DNA of 64,000 bases, taken from Streptococcus oralis (GTDB lineage Bacteria > Bacillota > Bacilli > Lactobacillales > Streptococcaceae). Under the pieces are notes generated by a model. The model saw only the letters and a program-made list of their open reading frames with translations, did no database searches and had not been told where the DNA came from. This document shows positions 29,239-38,398 of the stretch, piece after piece. The position numbers and the translations under genes are program-made. Location of the stretch: the NCBI RefSeq assembly GCF_022749195.1, contig NZ_CP094226.1, positions 1,452,001-1,516,000 on the forward strand, given 5' to 3'. Within the stretch, counting starts at the first letter, position 1. Each line of letters starts with the position of its first letter.

Positions 29239-29867
29239 CAGTAAAGCCCCTCCTTCTCGATGTAGTCTAGCACTGGCTGAGGTAGGAGAAAGTTAGGTTT
29301 CCGACCTTGGGCAATGAAGTCACGCACCATGCTGGACGAGATGTCCATGAGAGGCACATCCACCCAGATAACTGGATAGGAAGTCCCTGCCTTGTAGCGC
29401 GGGCGCTGAACTCCAACAAACTGAACCATGTCGACCAGCTCATCAATTCGGTACCACTTAGGCAGATAATCCACCATATCAGCTCCGATAATGAAGTAAT
29501 AATCCGTATCTGGATGTTGCTCGGTCAAAATCTTCATAGTGTCGTAGGTGTAGGAAATGCCCTTGCGCTCTAACTCAATGGTTTCAATGTCCAGACCTTC
29601 AATCCCCTCAATCGCCAACTCAAGCATCTTGAGCCGATGGTGCTCGGGGATAGTTTCCTTTTTATCTATATGAGGTGGTTGGTATTCGGGCATAAGCAGG
29701 ACCTGGTCCAGTCCCAACTGTTGTCGTACTTGGTCCGCCACAACAAGATGGGCATTGTGAACAGGGTTAAAATTTCCCCCTAAAATCCCGACTTGTTTGC
29801 GTTTTTTCTCCTTGATTTCTGGCTCCAACTCTACCTTGGTAAAGGGAGTCAATAATTCGATTGCCAT
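29238..29867 (-). CDS. nadD: nicotinate-nucleotide adenylyltransferase
   Basis: Makes deamido-NAD from nicotinate mononucleotide and ATP. The 209-residue enzyme has the nucleotidyltransferase signature [20 protein letters not shown] (28-47) and the C-terminal [21 protein letters not shown]. Streptococcal NadD has the same roughly 25-residue N-terminal extension. It is part of yqeG-yqeH-yhbY-nadD-yqeK-rsfS. Confidence 0.95.
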   Translation of the reverse strand: MAIELLTPFTKVELEPEIKEKKRKQVGILGGNFNPVHNAHLVVADQVRQQLGLDQVLLMPEYQPPHIDKKETIPEHHRLKMLELAIEGIEGLDIETIELERKGISYTYDTMKILTEQHPDTDYYFIIGADMVDYLPKWYRIDELVDMVQFVGVQRPRYKAGTSYPVIWVDVPLMDISSSMVRDFIAQGRKPNFLLPQPVLDYIEKEGLY

Positions 29868-29917
29868 AGGCTCGTCTTCCTTTAATTTTCTGTAAAAACA
29901 GTTGTTTGGAGTAGGTT

Positions 29918-30229
29918 TTAGATTTCTTTGACTTTCTTGGAAATCTTGCGATTTTCTTTCTTGCTGGATTGTTTATACAAAATCAAGATGCGTCCGATTT
30001 TTTGGACTGTATCCACACCGATTTCTTCTTCCAAGATTTCAGCTACTTCGTGGATGTTTTCATCTGTGTTTTGCAAGAGCGTAACTTTAATCAATTCGCG
30101 GGCGTCAAGAGCTTGACGGACGCTGGTTTTGATTTGGTCGTTGAGTCCATTTTTCCCGATTTGGATGATGGGTTTGAGGGTGTGTGCCTGGCTGTTGAGG
30201 AAGGCACGTTGTTTTGATGTTAATGACAT
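29918..30229 (-). CDS. yhbY: ribosome assembly RNA-binding protein YhbY
   Basis: A 103-residue CRM-domain protein that binds pre-ribosomal RNA. It starts LTSKQRAFLNSQAHTLKPI with the GKNGL loop (QIGKNGLND), and ends in a basic lysine-rich tail. It lies between yqeH and nadD. A 211-base stretch of hairpins separates it from yqeH. Confidence 0.93.
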   Translation of the reverse strand: MSLTSKQRAFLNSQAHTLKPIIQIGKNGLNDQIKTSVRQALDARELIKVTLLQNTDENIHEVAEILEEEIGVDTVQKIGRILILYKQSSKKENRKISKKVKEI

Positions 30230-30440
30230 ATTCTTTCTTCCTTTTTTGATAGTTATTTTAGGTGGTGAGGGACGGTCGGAACTAATTTTCCAAAGATATC
30301 ATCTTTGAAAAATGGATTTCCTGACCTCACAATTGAGCCTAGGTCTCAATTGTGCCCCTTGCCAATCTATCGATTGGCAATCACACCACGGCAATAACTA
30401 TCGCTATATGAGCTCACTTTGTTCGCTCAGCTATTTTATT
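30230..30440. repeat. hairpin cluster between yqeH and yhbY
   Basis: Three perfect hairpins in a row: CAAAGAT/ATCTTTG (30291-30307), CACAATTGAG/CTCAATTGTG (30328-30354) and TTGCCAATC/GATTGGCAA (30359-30380). A weaker one follows around 30409-30430. None has a strong T run, so they look more like structured RNA or repeat remnants than simple terminators. Confidence 0.65.
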
Positions 30441-31547
30441 TTAAATGATTGCTTTTCGTGTGACGACGGCGACGCCTTCTGGTGCCCAGACGGCGACTTT
30501 GGCGGTGCCTGTTACGCGGATCCAGCCTAGGCCTGAGATGACTAGGTCTGTCTTGTCCTTAATGGTAAAGACATGTTGGACTAGTCTTGGAAAATCTTCT
30601 TTTTCCTTGCTATTTGGCGGTGTCAGAAGGGTTCCCAGATGCTTGTCATAAAAGGCACTAGCGCCTTCTAGCTTGGTACGGTGGAGTTTGAGTTCATTGT
30701 CAAAGAAGGCTGTGAAACCTTGCTTTTCACCTGCTATAAAGTCAAAGCGTCCAAGACCACCTAAAAACAGGGTTTGCTCAGGGTTAAGCTGATAGGTTTT
30801 GGGCTTGATTTCCTTTTTAGGGCTGACATACTTGAGGTTTTTAGCCGTCAAGTAGTGGGCCATCTGGTGGTGGTGGATAATCCCTGGTGTATCGTAGATA
30901 TAAGATCCGTCGTCAAGCGGAATCTCAATCTTGTCCAAGGTTGTTCCTGGGAAACGCGAAGTCGTGATGACATTCTGGTCACCCGTGATTTCTTGGATAA
31001 TAGCATTGATAAGGGTTGATTTTCCAACGTTGGTCACACCGACCACGTAGACATCACGGCCTTTACGGTAGTGTTCAATCTTGTCAATGACTTCCTTAAT
31101 AGCATGCTTATTCTGGGCCGAAGTCAGGACGACATCCACAGGACGAAGTCCTTCTTCATGGGCACGCTCCATGAGCCACTGGCTAATCTTGCCCGGTTTA
31201 ACTGACTTGGGTAGGATATCTTTCTTATTTCCGACCAAGAGAACATCATTGCCCGATACAAAACGTGGTAAGCCTGGGATGACAGAGCCATTAAAGTCAA
31301 AAATATCTATGACATTGACTACCAAGGCATCACTATCTCCCACTTCGTGCAAGAGTTTGAGGAAATCATCGTCCGTCAACTGGACATCTGTGATTTCATT
31401 GTAGTGGCGGAGACGGAAACAGCGTTGACAATAAACTTCTCCAGTCTCCAAACCTTTTTCAAGTGCCGACTGGGGAGTAAAACCAAGACCAGCCTTGTCT
31501 GTCGTCTGAATGGTTGCTCCACAACCAATACAGAGAATTTCTTCCAT
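30441..31547 (-). CDS. yqeH: ribosome biogenesis GTPase YqeH
   Basis: A circularly permuted GTPase needed for 30S assembly. The 368 residues start with a zinc finger (CIGCGATIQ, then CQRCFRLRHYNE). The G motifs come in permuted order: NKKD (G4), TSAQ (G5), GVTNVGKST (G1) and DTPG (G3). A C-terminal RNA-binding part follows. It begins two bases after yqeG. Confidence 0.95.
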   Translation of the reverse strand: MEEILCIGCGATIQTTDKAGLGFTPQSALEKGLETGEVYCQRCFRLRHYNEITDVQLTDDDFLKLLHEVGDSDALVVNVIDIFDFNGSVIPGLPRFVSGNDVLLVGNKKDILPKSVKPGKISQWLMERAHEEGLRPVDVVLTSAQNKHAIKEVIDKIEHYRKGRDVYVVGVTNVGKSTLINAIIQEITGDQNVITTSRFPGTTLDKIEIPLDDGSYIYDTPGIIHHHQMAHYLTAKNLKYVSPKKEIKPKTYQLNPEQTLFLGGLGRFDFIAGEKQGFTAFFDNELKLHRTKLEGASAFYDKHLGTLLTPPNSKEKEDFPRLVQHVFTIKDKTDLVISGLGWIRVTGTAKVAVWAPEGVAVVTRKAII

Positions 31548-31549
31548 AG

Positions 31550-32077
31550 TTAAATTCCTTTTTTATATGTAATCGGTCCGTATTTTTCAGTGATTTTGCG
31601 CATGACACGGCGCTCGCGAGCTCGGTTGATTTGCGTTTTGATCGAGTCGTGTTGTACCAAGGGCTTGACCAAGATCGAGCGAATGCCTGCACGGTGAGCT
31701 GCTCGTATATCCGTCATGAGTTGGTCACCGACCATGACCACTTCATTTTTCTCGTAGTGGAATTCCTTCATTGCACGGTCAATCCCAAAGGTGAAAGGCT
31801 TCAAGGCCCAATAAACGTAATCAATCCCAAACTTCTCAACTGCGCGTTGAACACGTTTTTTGGTATTATTTGAGACCACGATAATGCGAATGCCCGCGTC
31901 TCTAAGGTCATGTAGCCATTGCTTCATCTCTGGTGTCCCATCAGGGTTGTTCCAAGCAATGAGGGTATTGTCCAAATCAACCAAAACAGCCTTGATTCCC
32001 TGCGCTTGCAGGCTTGGGACTGTCAGATCATAAACTGCTTCCACAGCAAAGTCTGGCATGTAATTTTCAATCGCCAT
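31550..32077 (-). CDS. yqeG: YqeG-family HAD-IIIA phosphatase
   Basis: A 175-residue HAD-superfamily protein with the nucleophile motif LVDLDNTLIAWN, VVSNNTKKR (motif II) and MVGDQLMTDI (motif III/IV). Its substrate is not established. It heads the conserved yqeG-yqeH-yhbY-nadD-yqeK-rsfS group and has a ribosome site AAGGAG before the ATG. Confidence 0.92.
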   Translation of the reverse strand: MAIENYMPDFAVEAVYDLTVPSLQAQGIKAVLVDLDNTLIAWNNPDGTPEMKQWLHDLRDAGIRIIVVSNNTKKRVQRAVEKFGIDYVYWALKPFTFGIDRAMKEFHYEKNEVVMVGDQLMTDIRAAHRAGIRSILVKPLVQHDSIKTQINRARERRVMRKITEKYGPITYKKGI

Positions 32078-32094
32078 TCTGGCTCCTTTTCTTT

Positions 32095-33003
32095 TTAATT
32101 TCTAGCAATATTCTTTAAACATTGGGCTAAGACTACCCATAAAATGAGACTAGCTATCAAAATATAAATCCAAGCATTTGGTTCATCTGCAAACGGTAAG
32201 GGAACATTCATTCCGAAGAATCCTGTAATAACCGCAAGGATAGCTAGTAAGACTGAGATAATTGTCAAAGTTGTCAAATTATCATTTAGATTATTATTTA
32301 GGATGTTGTTGTAAGAGGCTGAGAGTTGTTGCAAAACTTGAGAAATCAAGTCTGTCATCGAAACCAACTGGTGCGCTTCAATCATGGCATCGTCAAACTG
32401 CTCTCTTTCTACCTCATTAAAATTGCGATAAAGAGCATGCCCTTGGATGTGTTCCAAGAGGAGACGATTTTGTTTGGCAGCTGCTGTCAGGTAAACCATA
32501 CCAGTTTCCAAGTCAGAGAGGGCAAAGAGATTTTTTTTAGTTGTTTTTTGACGAAGAAGTGCACTGATTTCATCCTTACTTTTATCCATCTCTTCAATCA
32601 CTGGATAATAAGCATTACTAATAATCTCTAAACTGGCAAAAAGAAATTTGTAGATTGAAACAACTTCATGGCTTTCAAGGTAGGTTGCCATACGTTTAAT
32701 CACATAACTATTCTTATGATTGCTAATTGTGATTAGCCGTTGTTTTTCAACGATAAAGGTCATCGGAATTGCTTCATAATATTCTTTATCTTTTTCTAAG
32801 TCAAGAACATTATAAATGAAGGTTACCGTTCCCGTTTCACGGTGATAGTCCATGTGGGCACGCTCATTTCTATCCAGAGCATACTCGATGGTTTCCTTGT
32901 CCAATCCATAGACATCCGAAAGGTCTTCCATGTTTTTAATTTTGTCTACATCAAGGTCTATCCAGGTACAATCGTGACCTAATTTTTTCTCTACAAATAG
33001 CAT
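32095..33003 (-). CDS. corA: CorA-family divalent cation transporter
   Basis: A 302-residue channel for magnesium or related ions. A cytosolic N-terminal part (1-235) contains long helices. It is followed by two C-terminal membrane segments, with the family hallmark GMN in TGFFGMNVPLP at the end of the first. The start has AAGGAG five bases upstream. The operon relation to yqeG (17 bases away) is possible. Confidence 0.92.
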   Translation of the reverse strand: MLFVEKKLGHDCTWIDLDVDKIKNMEDLSDVYGLDKETIEYALDRNERAHMDYHRETGTVTFIYNVLDLEKDKEYYEAIPMTFIVEKQRLITISNHKNSYVIKRMATYLESHEVVSIYKFLFASLEIISNAYYPVIEEMDKSKDEISALLRQKTTKKNLFALSDLETGMVYLTAAAKQNRLLLEHIQGHALYRNFNEVEREQFDDAMIEAHQLVSMTDLISQVLQQLSASYNNILNNNLNDNLTTLTIISVLLAILAVITGFFGMNVPLPFADEPNAWIYILIASLILWVVLAQCLKNIARN

Positions 33004-33060
33004 ACTCTCTCCTTTACCAAACTCCTTCTATTGTACCACAAATCTGCTAAAATAGCCGGC

Positions 33061-33621
33061 CTATTCAGTACGAGATAGATTGCTGACGACGGTGATATTG
33101 CGATTGGGAACAAAGTGAAGGGCTTGATCGTCACCTCGCAGTTGCGTTGTACGGATTCCTACGCTAACGACCTTTCCAGAAACGGTAATAGGTCCATTTG
33201 TGAGAACCACTTCATCACCAACATCAAGCTGGCGCTCAAAAAGGATGAAGAAGCCATTAATGACATCGGATAGAAAGCCTTGCGCCCCCATACCAATGGC
33301 CACCCCAGCAATCCCCGCACCAGCAAGGAGACTAGAAACTGGCAAACCTAAAATAGACAGGATACAGTAGAGCAAAAAGAAATAAAGAATGTAGTTAAAG
33401 ACATTCTCCAGCAAACGAGAGATGGTCTTTTGTCTTCCTGCATCCCGATTGGAAAATTTAAGTGAGGGTTTGACAATCTTTCGTACAGTCGCATGAAGCA
33501 TCTTTTTAGCTATATAAAATAGTAAAAACAAAATCAAAAGAGAAATCACCTTGCTCAAGAGATTCTCTAACATGGTTGTTAAATCAAGTTTATCAAAATA
33601 GCGTTGAAAAAAATCTTGCAT
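33061..33621 (-). CDS. short MscS-family mechanosensitive channel
   Basis: From the ATG at 33621 (AGGAG six bases upstream) the protein has 186 residues; the open frame runs on to 33675 without a ribosome site. It has two or three N-terminal membrane segments (VISLLILFLLFYIAKKML, YILYFFLLYCILSILGLP). The pore helix region is LLAGAGIAGVAIGMGAQGFLSDVINGF, followed by the beta domain up to VPNRNITVVSNLSRTE. It stops there and lacks the C-terminal alpha/beta cage seen in E. coli MscS. It either is a minimal channel or has lost its end. Confidence 0.85.
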   Translation of the reverse strand: MQDFFQRYFDKLDLTTMLENLLSKVISLLILFLLFYIAKKMLHATVRKIVKPSLKFSNRDAGRQKTISRLLENVFNYILYFFLLYCILSILGLPVSSLLAGAGIAGVAIGMGAQGFLSDVINGFFILFERQLDVGDEVVLTNGPITVSGKVVSVGIRTTQLRGDDQALHFVPNRNITVVSNLSRTE

Positions 33622-33712
33622 ATAAAACTCCTTTTTCCTATTATACCATAAAATCGTCCTTCTCTTTTCTTTCATAATTATTCAATTATCGGCTCTATTT
33701 TCAAAATTTCAC

Positions 33713-33741
33713 TTGCCTCTATAGCATATTTATACTATAAT
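33713..33741 (+). promoter_or_regulatory. sstT promoter
   Basis: TTGCCT (33713-33718), exactly 17 bases, then a perfect TATAAT (33736-33741), 30 bases before the ATG. Confidence 0.75.
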
Positions 33742-33770
33742 TATAAACAATACATTTGAAGGAGACTGCT

Positions 33771-34982
33771 ATGAAACGAATCATTAGAGCCTGGACCAAG
33801 GCAAGCCTCATCAAACGAATCCTCATTGGAATGATTTTTGGAGCTACATTGGGGATGCTCTTTCCAAACTTTACAGGAATTGGTCTGCTTGGAGACCTCT
33901 TTGTAGGCGGACTGAAAGCCATCGCTCCTATTTTGGTTTTTGCCCTTGTTGCCAATGCCCTTTCCCAACACCAAAAGGGACAAAACACCAATATGAAGAC
34001 GGTTATTTTCTTATACTTGCTCGGAACCTTTGCTGCTGCATTGGTAGCCGTTCTAGCTAGTTTCTTACTGCCTGTGCAAATCACCCTGACCAGTGCAAAT
34101 ACAGAAGTTGCTGCTCCTGACGGTATTGGTCAAGTCCTCAGCAATCTACTACTCAAACTGGTGGACAATCCCTTGAATGCCATTGTTGAAGCCAACTATA
34201 TCGGGATTCTCTCTTGGGCAGTTATCTTTGGCTTGGCTATGAGAGAGGCAAGTAAACACAGCAAGGAATTACTGAAAACCATGGCGGATGTCACCTCTAA
34301 AATCGTGGAATGGATTATCAATCTAGCACCCTTTGGGATTTTAGGCTTGGTTTTCAAGACCATCTCAGACAAGGGTATTGCCAGTCTGGCCAACTACGGT
34401 GTCCTCCTAGGACTTTTGATTGCTACCATGGCCTTTGTTGCTCTCGTCATCAACCCACTCATCGCCTTTCTCTTTATGAGAAAAAATCCCTATCCACTTG
34501 TTTTGAAATGCCTACGTGTCAGTGGTATTACAGCCTTCTTCACTCGTAGCTCTGCCGCCAATATCCCTGTCAATATGAAACTCTGCCAAGATTTGGGACT
34601 GAATCCTGACACCTACTCTGTCTCCATCCCGCTTGGTTCGACCATCAACATGGCTGGCGCTGCCGTTACCATTAACATCCTGACCCTAGCTGCTGTCAAT
34701 ACACTCGGAATCTCGGTAGACTTTGGGACAGCATTTGTGCTCAGTGTAGTGGCTGCCATTTCTGCCTGCGGGGCATCTGGAATCGCTGGGGGATCCCTTC
34801 TCCTCATTCCTGTCGCTTGTAGCCTCTTTGGGATTTCCAACGACTTAGCTATGCAGGTTGTCGGAGTCGGTTTTGTGATCGGAGTCGTGCAAGACTCCTG
34901 CGAAACAGCCCTGAACTCTTCAACAGATGTCCTCTTTACAGCAGTTGCCGAGTATGCTACAAACCGAAAACTTCGTCCCTAG
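33771..34982 (+). CDS. sstT: sodium-coupled serine/threonine symporter
   Basis: A 403-residue member of the dicarboxylate/amino acid:cation symporter family that takes up serine and threonine with sodium. Family marks are [14 protein letters not shown] in the first helix, [14 protein letters not shown] (hairpin HP1), and [17 protein letters not shown] with the NMxG-type sodium site. [15 protein letters not shown] and [12 protein letters not shown] follow. I chose the ATG at 33771, with AAGGAG seven bases upstream. It is monocistronic or linked to the next gene, 49 bases away. Confidence 0.93.
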   Translation: MKRIIRAWTKASLIKRILIGMIFGATLGMLFPNFTGIGLLGDLFVGGLKAIAPILVFALVANALSQHQKGQNTNMKTVIFLYLLGTFAAALVAVLASFLLPVQITLTSANTEVAAPDGIGQVLSNLLLKLVDNPLNAIVEANYIGILSWAVIFGLAMREASKHSKELLKTMADVTSKIVEWIINLAPFGILGLVFKTISDKGIASLANYGVLLGLLIATMAFVALVINPLIAFLFMRKNPYPLVLKCLRVSGITAFFTRSSAANIPVNMKLCQDLGLNPDTYSVSIPLGSTINMAGAAVTINILTLAAVNTLGISVDFGTAFVLSVVAAISACGASGIAGGSLLLIPVACSLFGISNDLAMQVVGVGFVIGVVQDSCETALNSSTDVLFTAVAEYATNRKLRP

Positions 34983-35031
34983 TCTCTGATTCCTCGTTAA
35001 ACACTTGATTCTATTAGTTTAGGAAATTTTC

Positions 35032-35985
35032 ATGTCTCTCACTCAACGTACGACCAAACTGATCTTAGCGACCTGTCTCGCTTGTTTACTCGCTTATTTT
35101 TTAGATTTATCATCAGCAGTTTCAGCTGGAATCATCGCTCTCTTAAGCCTCTCCGACACGCGCAGAAGCACGCTGAAATTAGCACGTAACCGCCTCTTTT
35201 CCATGCTCCTAGCGCTCGCTATCGGTGTTCTAGCCTTTCAGCTGACGGGCTTTCACATCTGGAGTCTGGGCCTCTATCTGGCTCTCTATGTCCCTCTTGC
35301 TTACAAAATGGGCTGGGAAATCGGCATCACCCCTAGCAGTGTCTTGGTCAGTCATCTCTTGGTACAGGAGTCTACCTCTCCAGAGCTCTTGCTTAATGAA
35401 GTGCTCCTCTTTCTCATCGGGACAAGCTTTGCTCTATTGGTCAACCTTTATATGCCCTCTCGTGAGAAAGCCATTCAAAGCTACCACCTTCAGGTCGAAG
35501 AAAAGTTAAAAGACATCCTGCTTCGCTTTAAATACTATCTGTCAAGAGGAGACGGACGCAATCAAGCCCAACTCGTTGATCAATTAGACAAGCTCCTCGA
35601 TGAAGCTCTCAAACTGGTCTACCTGGATCACTCGGATCACCTCTTTCACCAGACGGACTACCACATCCATTACTTTGAGATGAGACAGCGACAAAGTCGT
35701 ATCCTACGAAATATGGCCCAGCAGATCAATACCTGTCACCTGGCCGCAAGTGAGAGTTTGATCTTGGCCCAGCTCTTTTCAAAGATTGCTGCTCAGCTAA
35801 GTCAGACCAATCCTGCTCATGACCTACTTGATGACATCGAACGCTATCTGCAAGTCTTCCGCAATCGGAGTCTCCCCAAAACACGTGAGGAGTTTGAAAC
35901 CCGTGCTACCCTCTTGCAACTACTACGCGAAGCCGAAACCTTTATCCAGGTTAAGGTCGATTTTTACCAGAAATATGGAAACTAG
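35032..35985 (+). CDS. aromatic acid exporter family (ArAE_1/DUF939) membrane protein
   Basis: A 317-residue protein. It has four to six hydrophobic N-terminal segments (residues 8-140, for instance ATCLACLLAYFLDLSSAVSA and ALYVPLAYKMGWEIGI). A cytosolic C-terminal helical region (about 150-317) begins MPSREKAIQSYHLQVEEKL. This is the FUSC-like/ArAE_1 layout found in streptococci. The exported compound is not known. The gene ends at a strong terminator that borders the immunity-gene island. Confidence 0.78.
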   Translation: MSLTQRTTKLILATCLACLLAYFLDLSSAVSAGIIALLSLSDTRRSTLKLARNRLFSMLLALAIGVLAFQLTGFHIWSLGLYLALYVPLAYKMGWEIGITPSSVLVSHLLVQESTSPELLLNEVLLFLIGTSFALLVNLYMPSREKAIQSYHLQVEEKLKDILLRFKYYLSRGDGRNQAQLVDQLDKLLDEALKLVYLDHSDHLFHQTDYHIHYFEMRQRQSRILRNMAQQINTCHLAASESLILAQLFSKIAAQLSQTNPAHDLLDDIERYLQVFRNRSLPKTREEFETRATLLQLLREAETFIQVKVDFYQKYGN

Positions 35986-35991
35986 AACGCA

Positions 35992-36028
35992 AAGAACCTC
36001 AGAGGACTTCCTCTGAGGTTCTTGTGTT
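35992..36028 (+). terminator. intrinsic terminator after the ArAE-like gene
   Basis: Perfect 14-base stem AAGAACCTCAGAGG with CCTCTGAGGTTCTT (35992-36005, 36010-36023) and a four-base loop, then GTGTTTT. Confidence 0.85.
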
Positions 36029-36087
36029 TTGCATTTGGAAGAGAATTTTATTCCCTCACACTGTTCTCAAAAAAGAAATAGCAACTC

Positions 36088-36627
36088 CTAATCGTCCATC
36101 ACACCGCCTGTCAGCTGGTACATGAGGTAAATGTGCTCCAAGACTTTTACCTTATCCATGTGGTCTACATCTTTAAAGCCACCTAATGCTAGAAGTGGAA
36201 CGAAACCGAAACACTCATCGTAGGCTAGTTGACCATGTTTGGCAACAGCTTGTCTATATAAATCAAGTTCAAACTTCTTTGTAATATATTCGTTATCTAA
36301 AAATCGAATGAATAAATCCAGACCCTTACAAATAATATCCAGATCCTGAATATTGTATTGGACAATTCCCACATAGGCATTCTCTTCCCAAGTAATAATA
36401 TCTCCAAATGCCGTCACAAAGATTGGAAAAGCAATGTCTCCTCTGAAATAGCTATCTTGGAGAAGCTCTAGATAATCATCTGGATTGATAACTTTTAGAT
36501 AACCATCAAGAAAAGTTCCTAGACCATCTTCCTGCCAAATTTGAACCAACTCAGCTGGAACTTGATTTTTATATTTTTCAATAACATCTTTGGGCATATC
36601 TGCCACTTTGACAAATTTTTCTAACAT
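36088..36627 (-). CDS. Tdi1/DUF1851-type immunity protein (GAD-like N-terminus)
   Basis: From the ATG at 36627 (GGAGG five bases upstream) the protein has 179 residues. It shows the GAD-like start (DMPKDVIEKYKNQVPAELVQ, then WQEDGLGTFLDGYLKVINP) and the DUF1851 end (FGFVPLLALGGF, LEHIYLMYQLTG). This pair occurs in Tdi1-type immunity proteins that neutralise secreted toxins. No cognate toxin is next to it. It is the last gene of the minus-strand immunity island. The family call is good; the specific partner is unknown. Confidence 0.78.
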   Translation of the reverse strand: MLEKFVKVADMPKDVIEKYKNQVPAELVQIWQEDGLGTFLDGYLKVINPDDYLELLQDSYFRGDIAFPIFVTAFGDIITWEENAYVGIVQYNIQDLDIICKGLDLFIRFLDNEYITKKFELDLYRQAVAKHGQLAYDECFGFVPLLALGGFKDVDHMDKVKVLEHIYLMYQLTGGVMDD

Positions 36628-36696
36628 TTTATCCTCCATTTCACGATAACAGCAATACTCAAAAATCGCATTCTTCAAAATGTAATCAAGCTTACT

Positions 36697-37182
36697 CTAC
36701 TTTTGATTATGCTCTCTTTGAAAGGCTTCCATAGCCTTGAACTTCTCTAGTTCTTTTTCGTTAGCTGGTTGCTTGCCGAGGTATTTGTATTCAAATAAGT
36801 CCATTCGAGAACTTGGACCATAACCACTTTCCAACCATGGAGCATAGTCAAAGTCGACCGAAAGTTTATTGCTTTCATCTAAATGGATGATACAAAAATA
36901 CCAATCTGCTTGGTCATTCTCTAAAAATATTTTTTTCAGTTCTTGTGCTTTTTCAAATAAAATGTCGTATTCTTTATCAAACACTTCACTTGATAGTGAG
37001 TATAAACTTGGAATATCTAAAAAATATTGATACTCATTCAAGCTTTTAAAAAAGAAATAAGCCCCTCCACTGTAGGTCTTGTCCATCTCGATTACAATAT
37101 ACAAATCATCCCACTCAACTGGAATCATATCGTTGACTTGATGCACGATTTCGATAATTTTTTCATTAATCTGTTGTTCCAT
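36697..37182 (-). CDS. YezG/DUF600-family immunity protein, copy 1
   Basis: A 161-residue protein from the ATG at 37182 (GGAGG six bases upstream). It follows the YezG pattern: an N-terminal helix MEQQINEKIIEIVHQVND, WDDLYIVIEMDKTYSGGAYFF, WYFCIIHLDESNKLSVDFDY and APWLESGYGPSSRMDLFEYKY. B. subtilis YezG is the antitoxin of the LXG toxin YeeF. The N-terminal third is almost identical to copy 3 and the C-terminal 30 residues resemble copy 2, so it looks mosaic. It has its own extended -10 promoter 40 bases upstream. Confidence 0.82.
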   Translation of the reverse strand: MEQQINEKIIEIVHQVNDMIPVEWDDLYIVIEMDKTYSGGAYFFFKSLNEYQYFLDIPSLYSLSSEVFDKEYDILFEKAQELKKIFLENDQADWYFCIIHLDESNKLSVDFDYAPWLESGYGPSSRMDLFEYKYLGKQPANEKELEKFKAMEAFQREHNQK

Positions 37183-37224
37183 ATTTCCCTCCAATTCATT
37201 CTATCATTGTTCCGCTACAATCCT

Positions 37225-37233
37225 AGTATACCA
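37225..37233 (-). promoter_or_regulatory. extended -10 promoter of YezG copy 1
   Basis: TGGTATACT on the minus strand, the same nonamer found ahead of three other genes in the island. Confidence 0.5.
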
Positions 37234-37260
37234 CAAAGAATGCTTTCCACGTTTTCCTAG

Positions 37261-37284
37261 CTAAAAACCACCCTTGGAGTGGTT
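37261..37284 (-). terminator. terminator in the immunity island
   Basis: Six-base stem AACCAC/GTGGTT (37266-37271, 37279-37284) followed by TTTTTAG on the minus strand. It ends the transcript of the gene at 37337-37816. Confidence 0.65.
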
Positions 37285-37336
37285 AAGTCACAATCAGTTT
37301 TCTCCTGAATCAGTCCGTTATCAAGAAAGAAACTAT

Positions 37337-37816
37337 CTATAAAAGTATATCTTGAGGACCAATCTCAGACAATAGGCCATTGGTAAATTTTATCCCTAGT
37401 CCGTTATCCTTGTCCCAATCACAATCACATAAAAAACCAACTTCTTCAACAGTTTCATCAAAAGTTAAAGGAAACACAATTTGTTTGGGTTTCAACAGAG
37501 AAAAAATTTCTTCTTCATTTCCAATTTTATCTAAAAAATATTGTTTTTCTTTGCTATCGGTATAACCAGAAACAATCTCTGAGATTTCATTATGATAGTA
37601 AGACACAACAGCAGCATTCGCTTCTTTTATCATTTCATCTTGATGCTCCTTAAAAAAGACATAGGCTCTTTCTTGATTGACTTCAAATTCTCCATCGTCA
37701 TCTGCATCAATAATCATTTCTAAAACATACTCCTTACCAAAAATAGTAAGGGTCATATCTTGAGTCCAACCATAATTAAATGTTAGTTTACCAAAAATAT
37801 GATGATTCAATTCCAT
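37337..37816 (-). CDS. DUF6985-like hypothetical protein, possible immunity protein
   Basis: A 159-residue acidic soluble protein. Its N-terminal beta region HHIFGKLTFNYGWTQDMTLT and later FPLTFDETVEEVGFLCDCDW recall proteins annotated with DUF6985, which are common in toxin-immunity clusters. I am not certain of the family. The acidic composition, small size and place among immunity genes support an immunity role by context only. It is followed by a terminator. Confidence 0.5.
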   Translation of the reverse strand: MELNHHIFGKLTFNYGWTQDMTLTIFGKEYVLEMIIDADDDGEFEVNQERAYVFFKEHQDEMIKEANAAVVSYYHNEISEIVSGYTDSKEKQYFLDKIGNEEEIFSLLKPKQIVFPLTFDETVEEVGFLCDCDWDKDNGLGIKFTNGLLSEIGPQDILL

Positions 37817-37880
37817 TATTTACAACTGCCTCTCTAGAATCCTAATATATTTTACTGCTCTGTTTAGAACTCCGATTTCC

Positions 37881-38105
37881 TCACGTTCTCTCTTCCTGCA
37901 GCTGTCCACTTTTAACCAGCTTTTTATAGTATCGTTTACTGTACCATTCTCGATCCGATATCTTTAAATAAGCCTTATACTCTTCTGGGTATTTGTGGAT
38001 ATAGTAGGCTTGAAAGATATGGACATTGATCATAAAAGAGATAAAATGAGCTCCAATGACAAACCAAACCGGCAAAAACAAGTCTAAAATACGGATGTCT
38101 TTCAT
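37881..38105 (-). CDS. small single-span membrane protein, unknown
   Basis: A 74-residue protein. One hydrophobic segment (LDLFLPVWFVIGAHFISFMI, residues 8-27) is followed by a tyrosine- and lysine-rich cytosolic tail (EWYSKRYYKKLVKSG). The start has GGAG eight bases upstream. I do not recognise the family. Small membrane proteins of this kind sometimes act as immunity proteins to membrane-active peptides or toxins, which fits the neighbourhood but is not shown. Confidence 0.5.
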   Translation of the reverse strand: MKDIRILDLFLPVWFVIGAHFISFMINVHIFQAYYIHKYPEEYKAYLKISDREWYSKRYYKKLVKSGQLQEERT

Positions 38106-38398
38106 TTTTCATCTCCAAATTTCATCTAGCAGAACGTCGTATATCCTTGAGAATTTTCTATTTGAGGAGGACACCACATAGCACTATCGTAGTAGCTACA
38201 CCTCGCTTCCTTAAAGATACAGCACTCACTTTCTGGGATTTGACTGTTCCCTAACACCTAGTTACACGTTTCGCTCTCCGGTTCTTTCTTAAACAAGATT
38301 TTCCCTTGGCTGTATAGCTTCATAATCTTCACAAAACGAACGGGATTGTTTTGGTTGTACACCAAAAAGAGTATATAGAACAGAAGATAAAAAATTTA
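38106..38398. other. 293-base gap with a decayed reading frame
   Basis: It contains the end of an ORF without a start (38259-38395, listed separately). An imperfect hairpin-rich stretch lies around 38150-38210 (GAGGTGTAGC with GTGGTGTCCTC-like partners). No intact gene is seen. Confidence 0.6.
38259..38395 (-). pseudogene. remnant of a small membrane protein gene
   Basis: An open frame of 45 residues with no start codon, lying in the same frame as the preceding SUFU gene after two stop codons. It begins with a hydrophobic segment (IFYLLFYILFLVYNQNN) and continues PVRFVKIMKLYSQGKILF to a stop at 38259. This looks like the 3' end of a lost membrane-protein gene, probably another cassette of the island. 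Confidence 0.35.
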
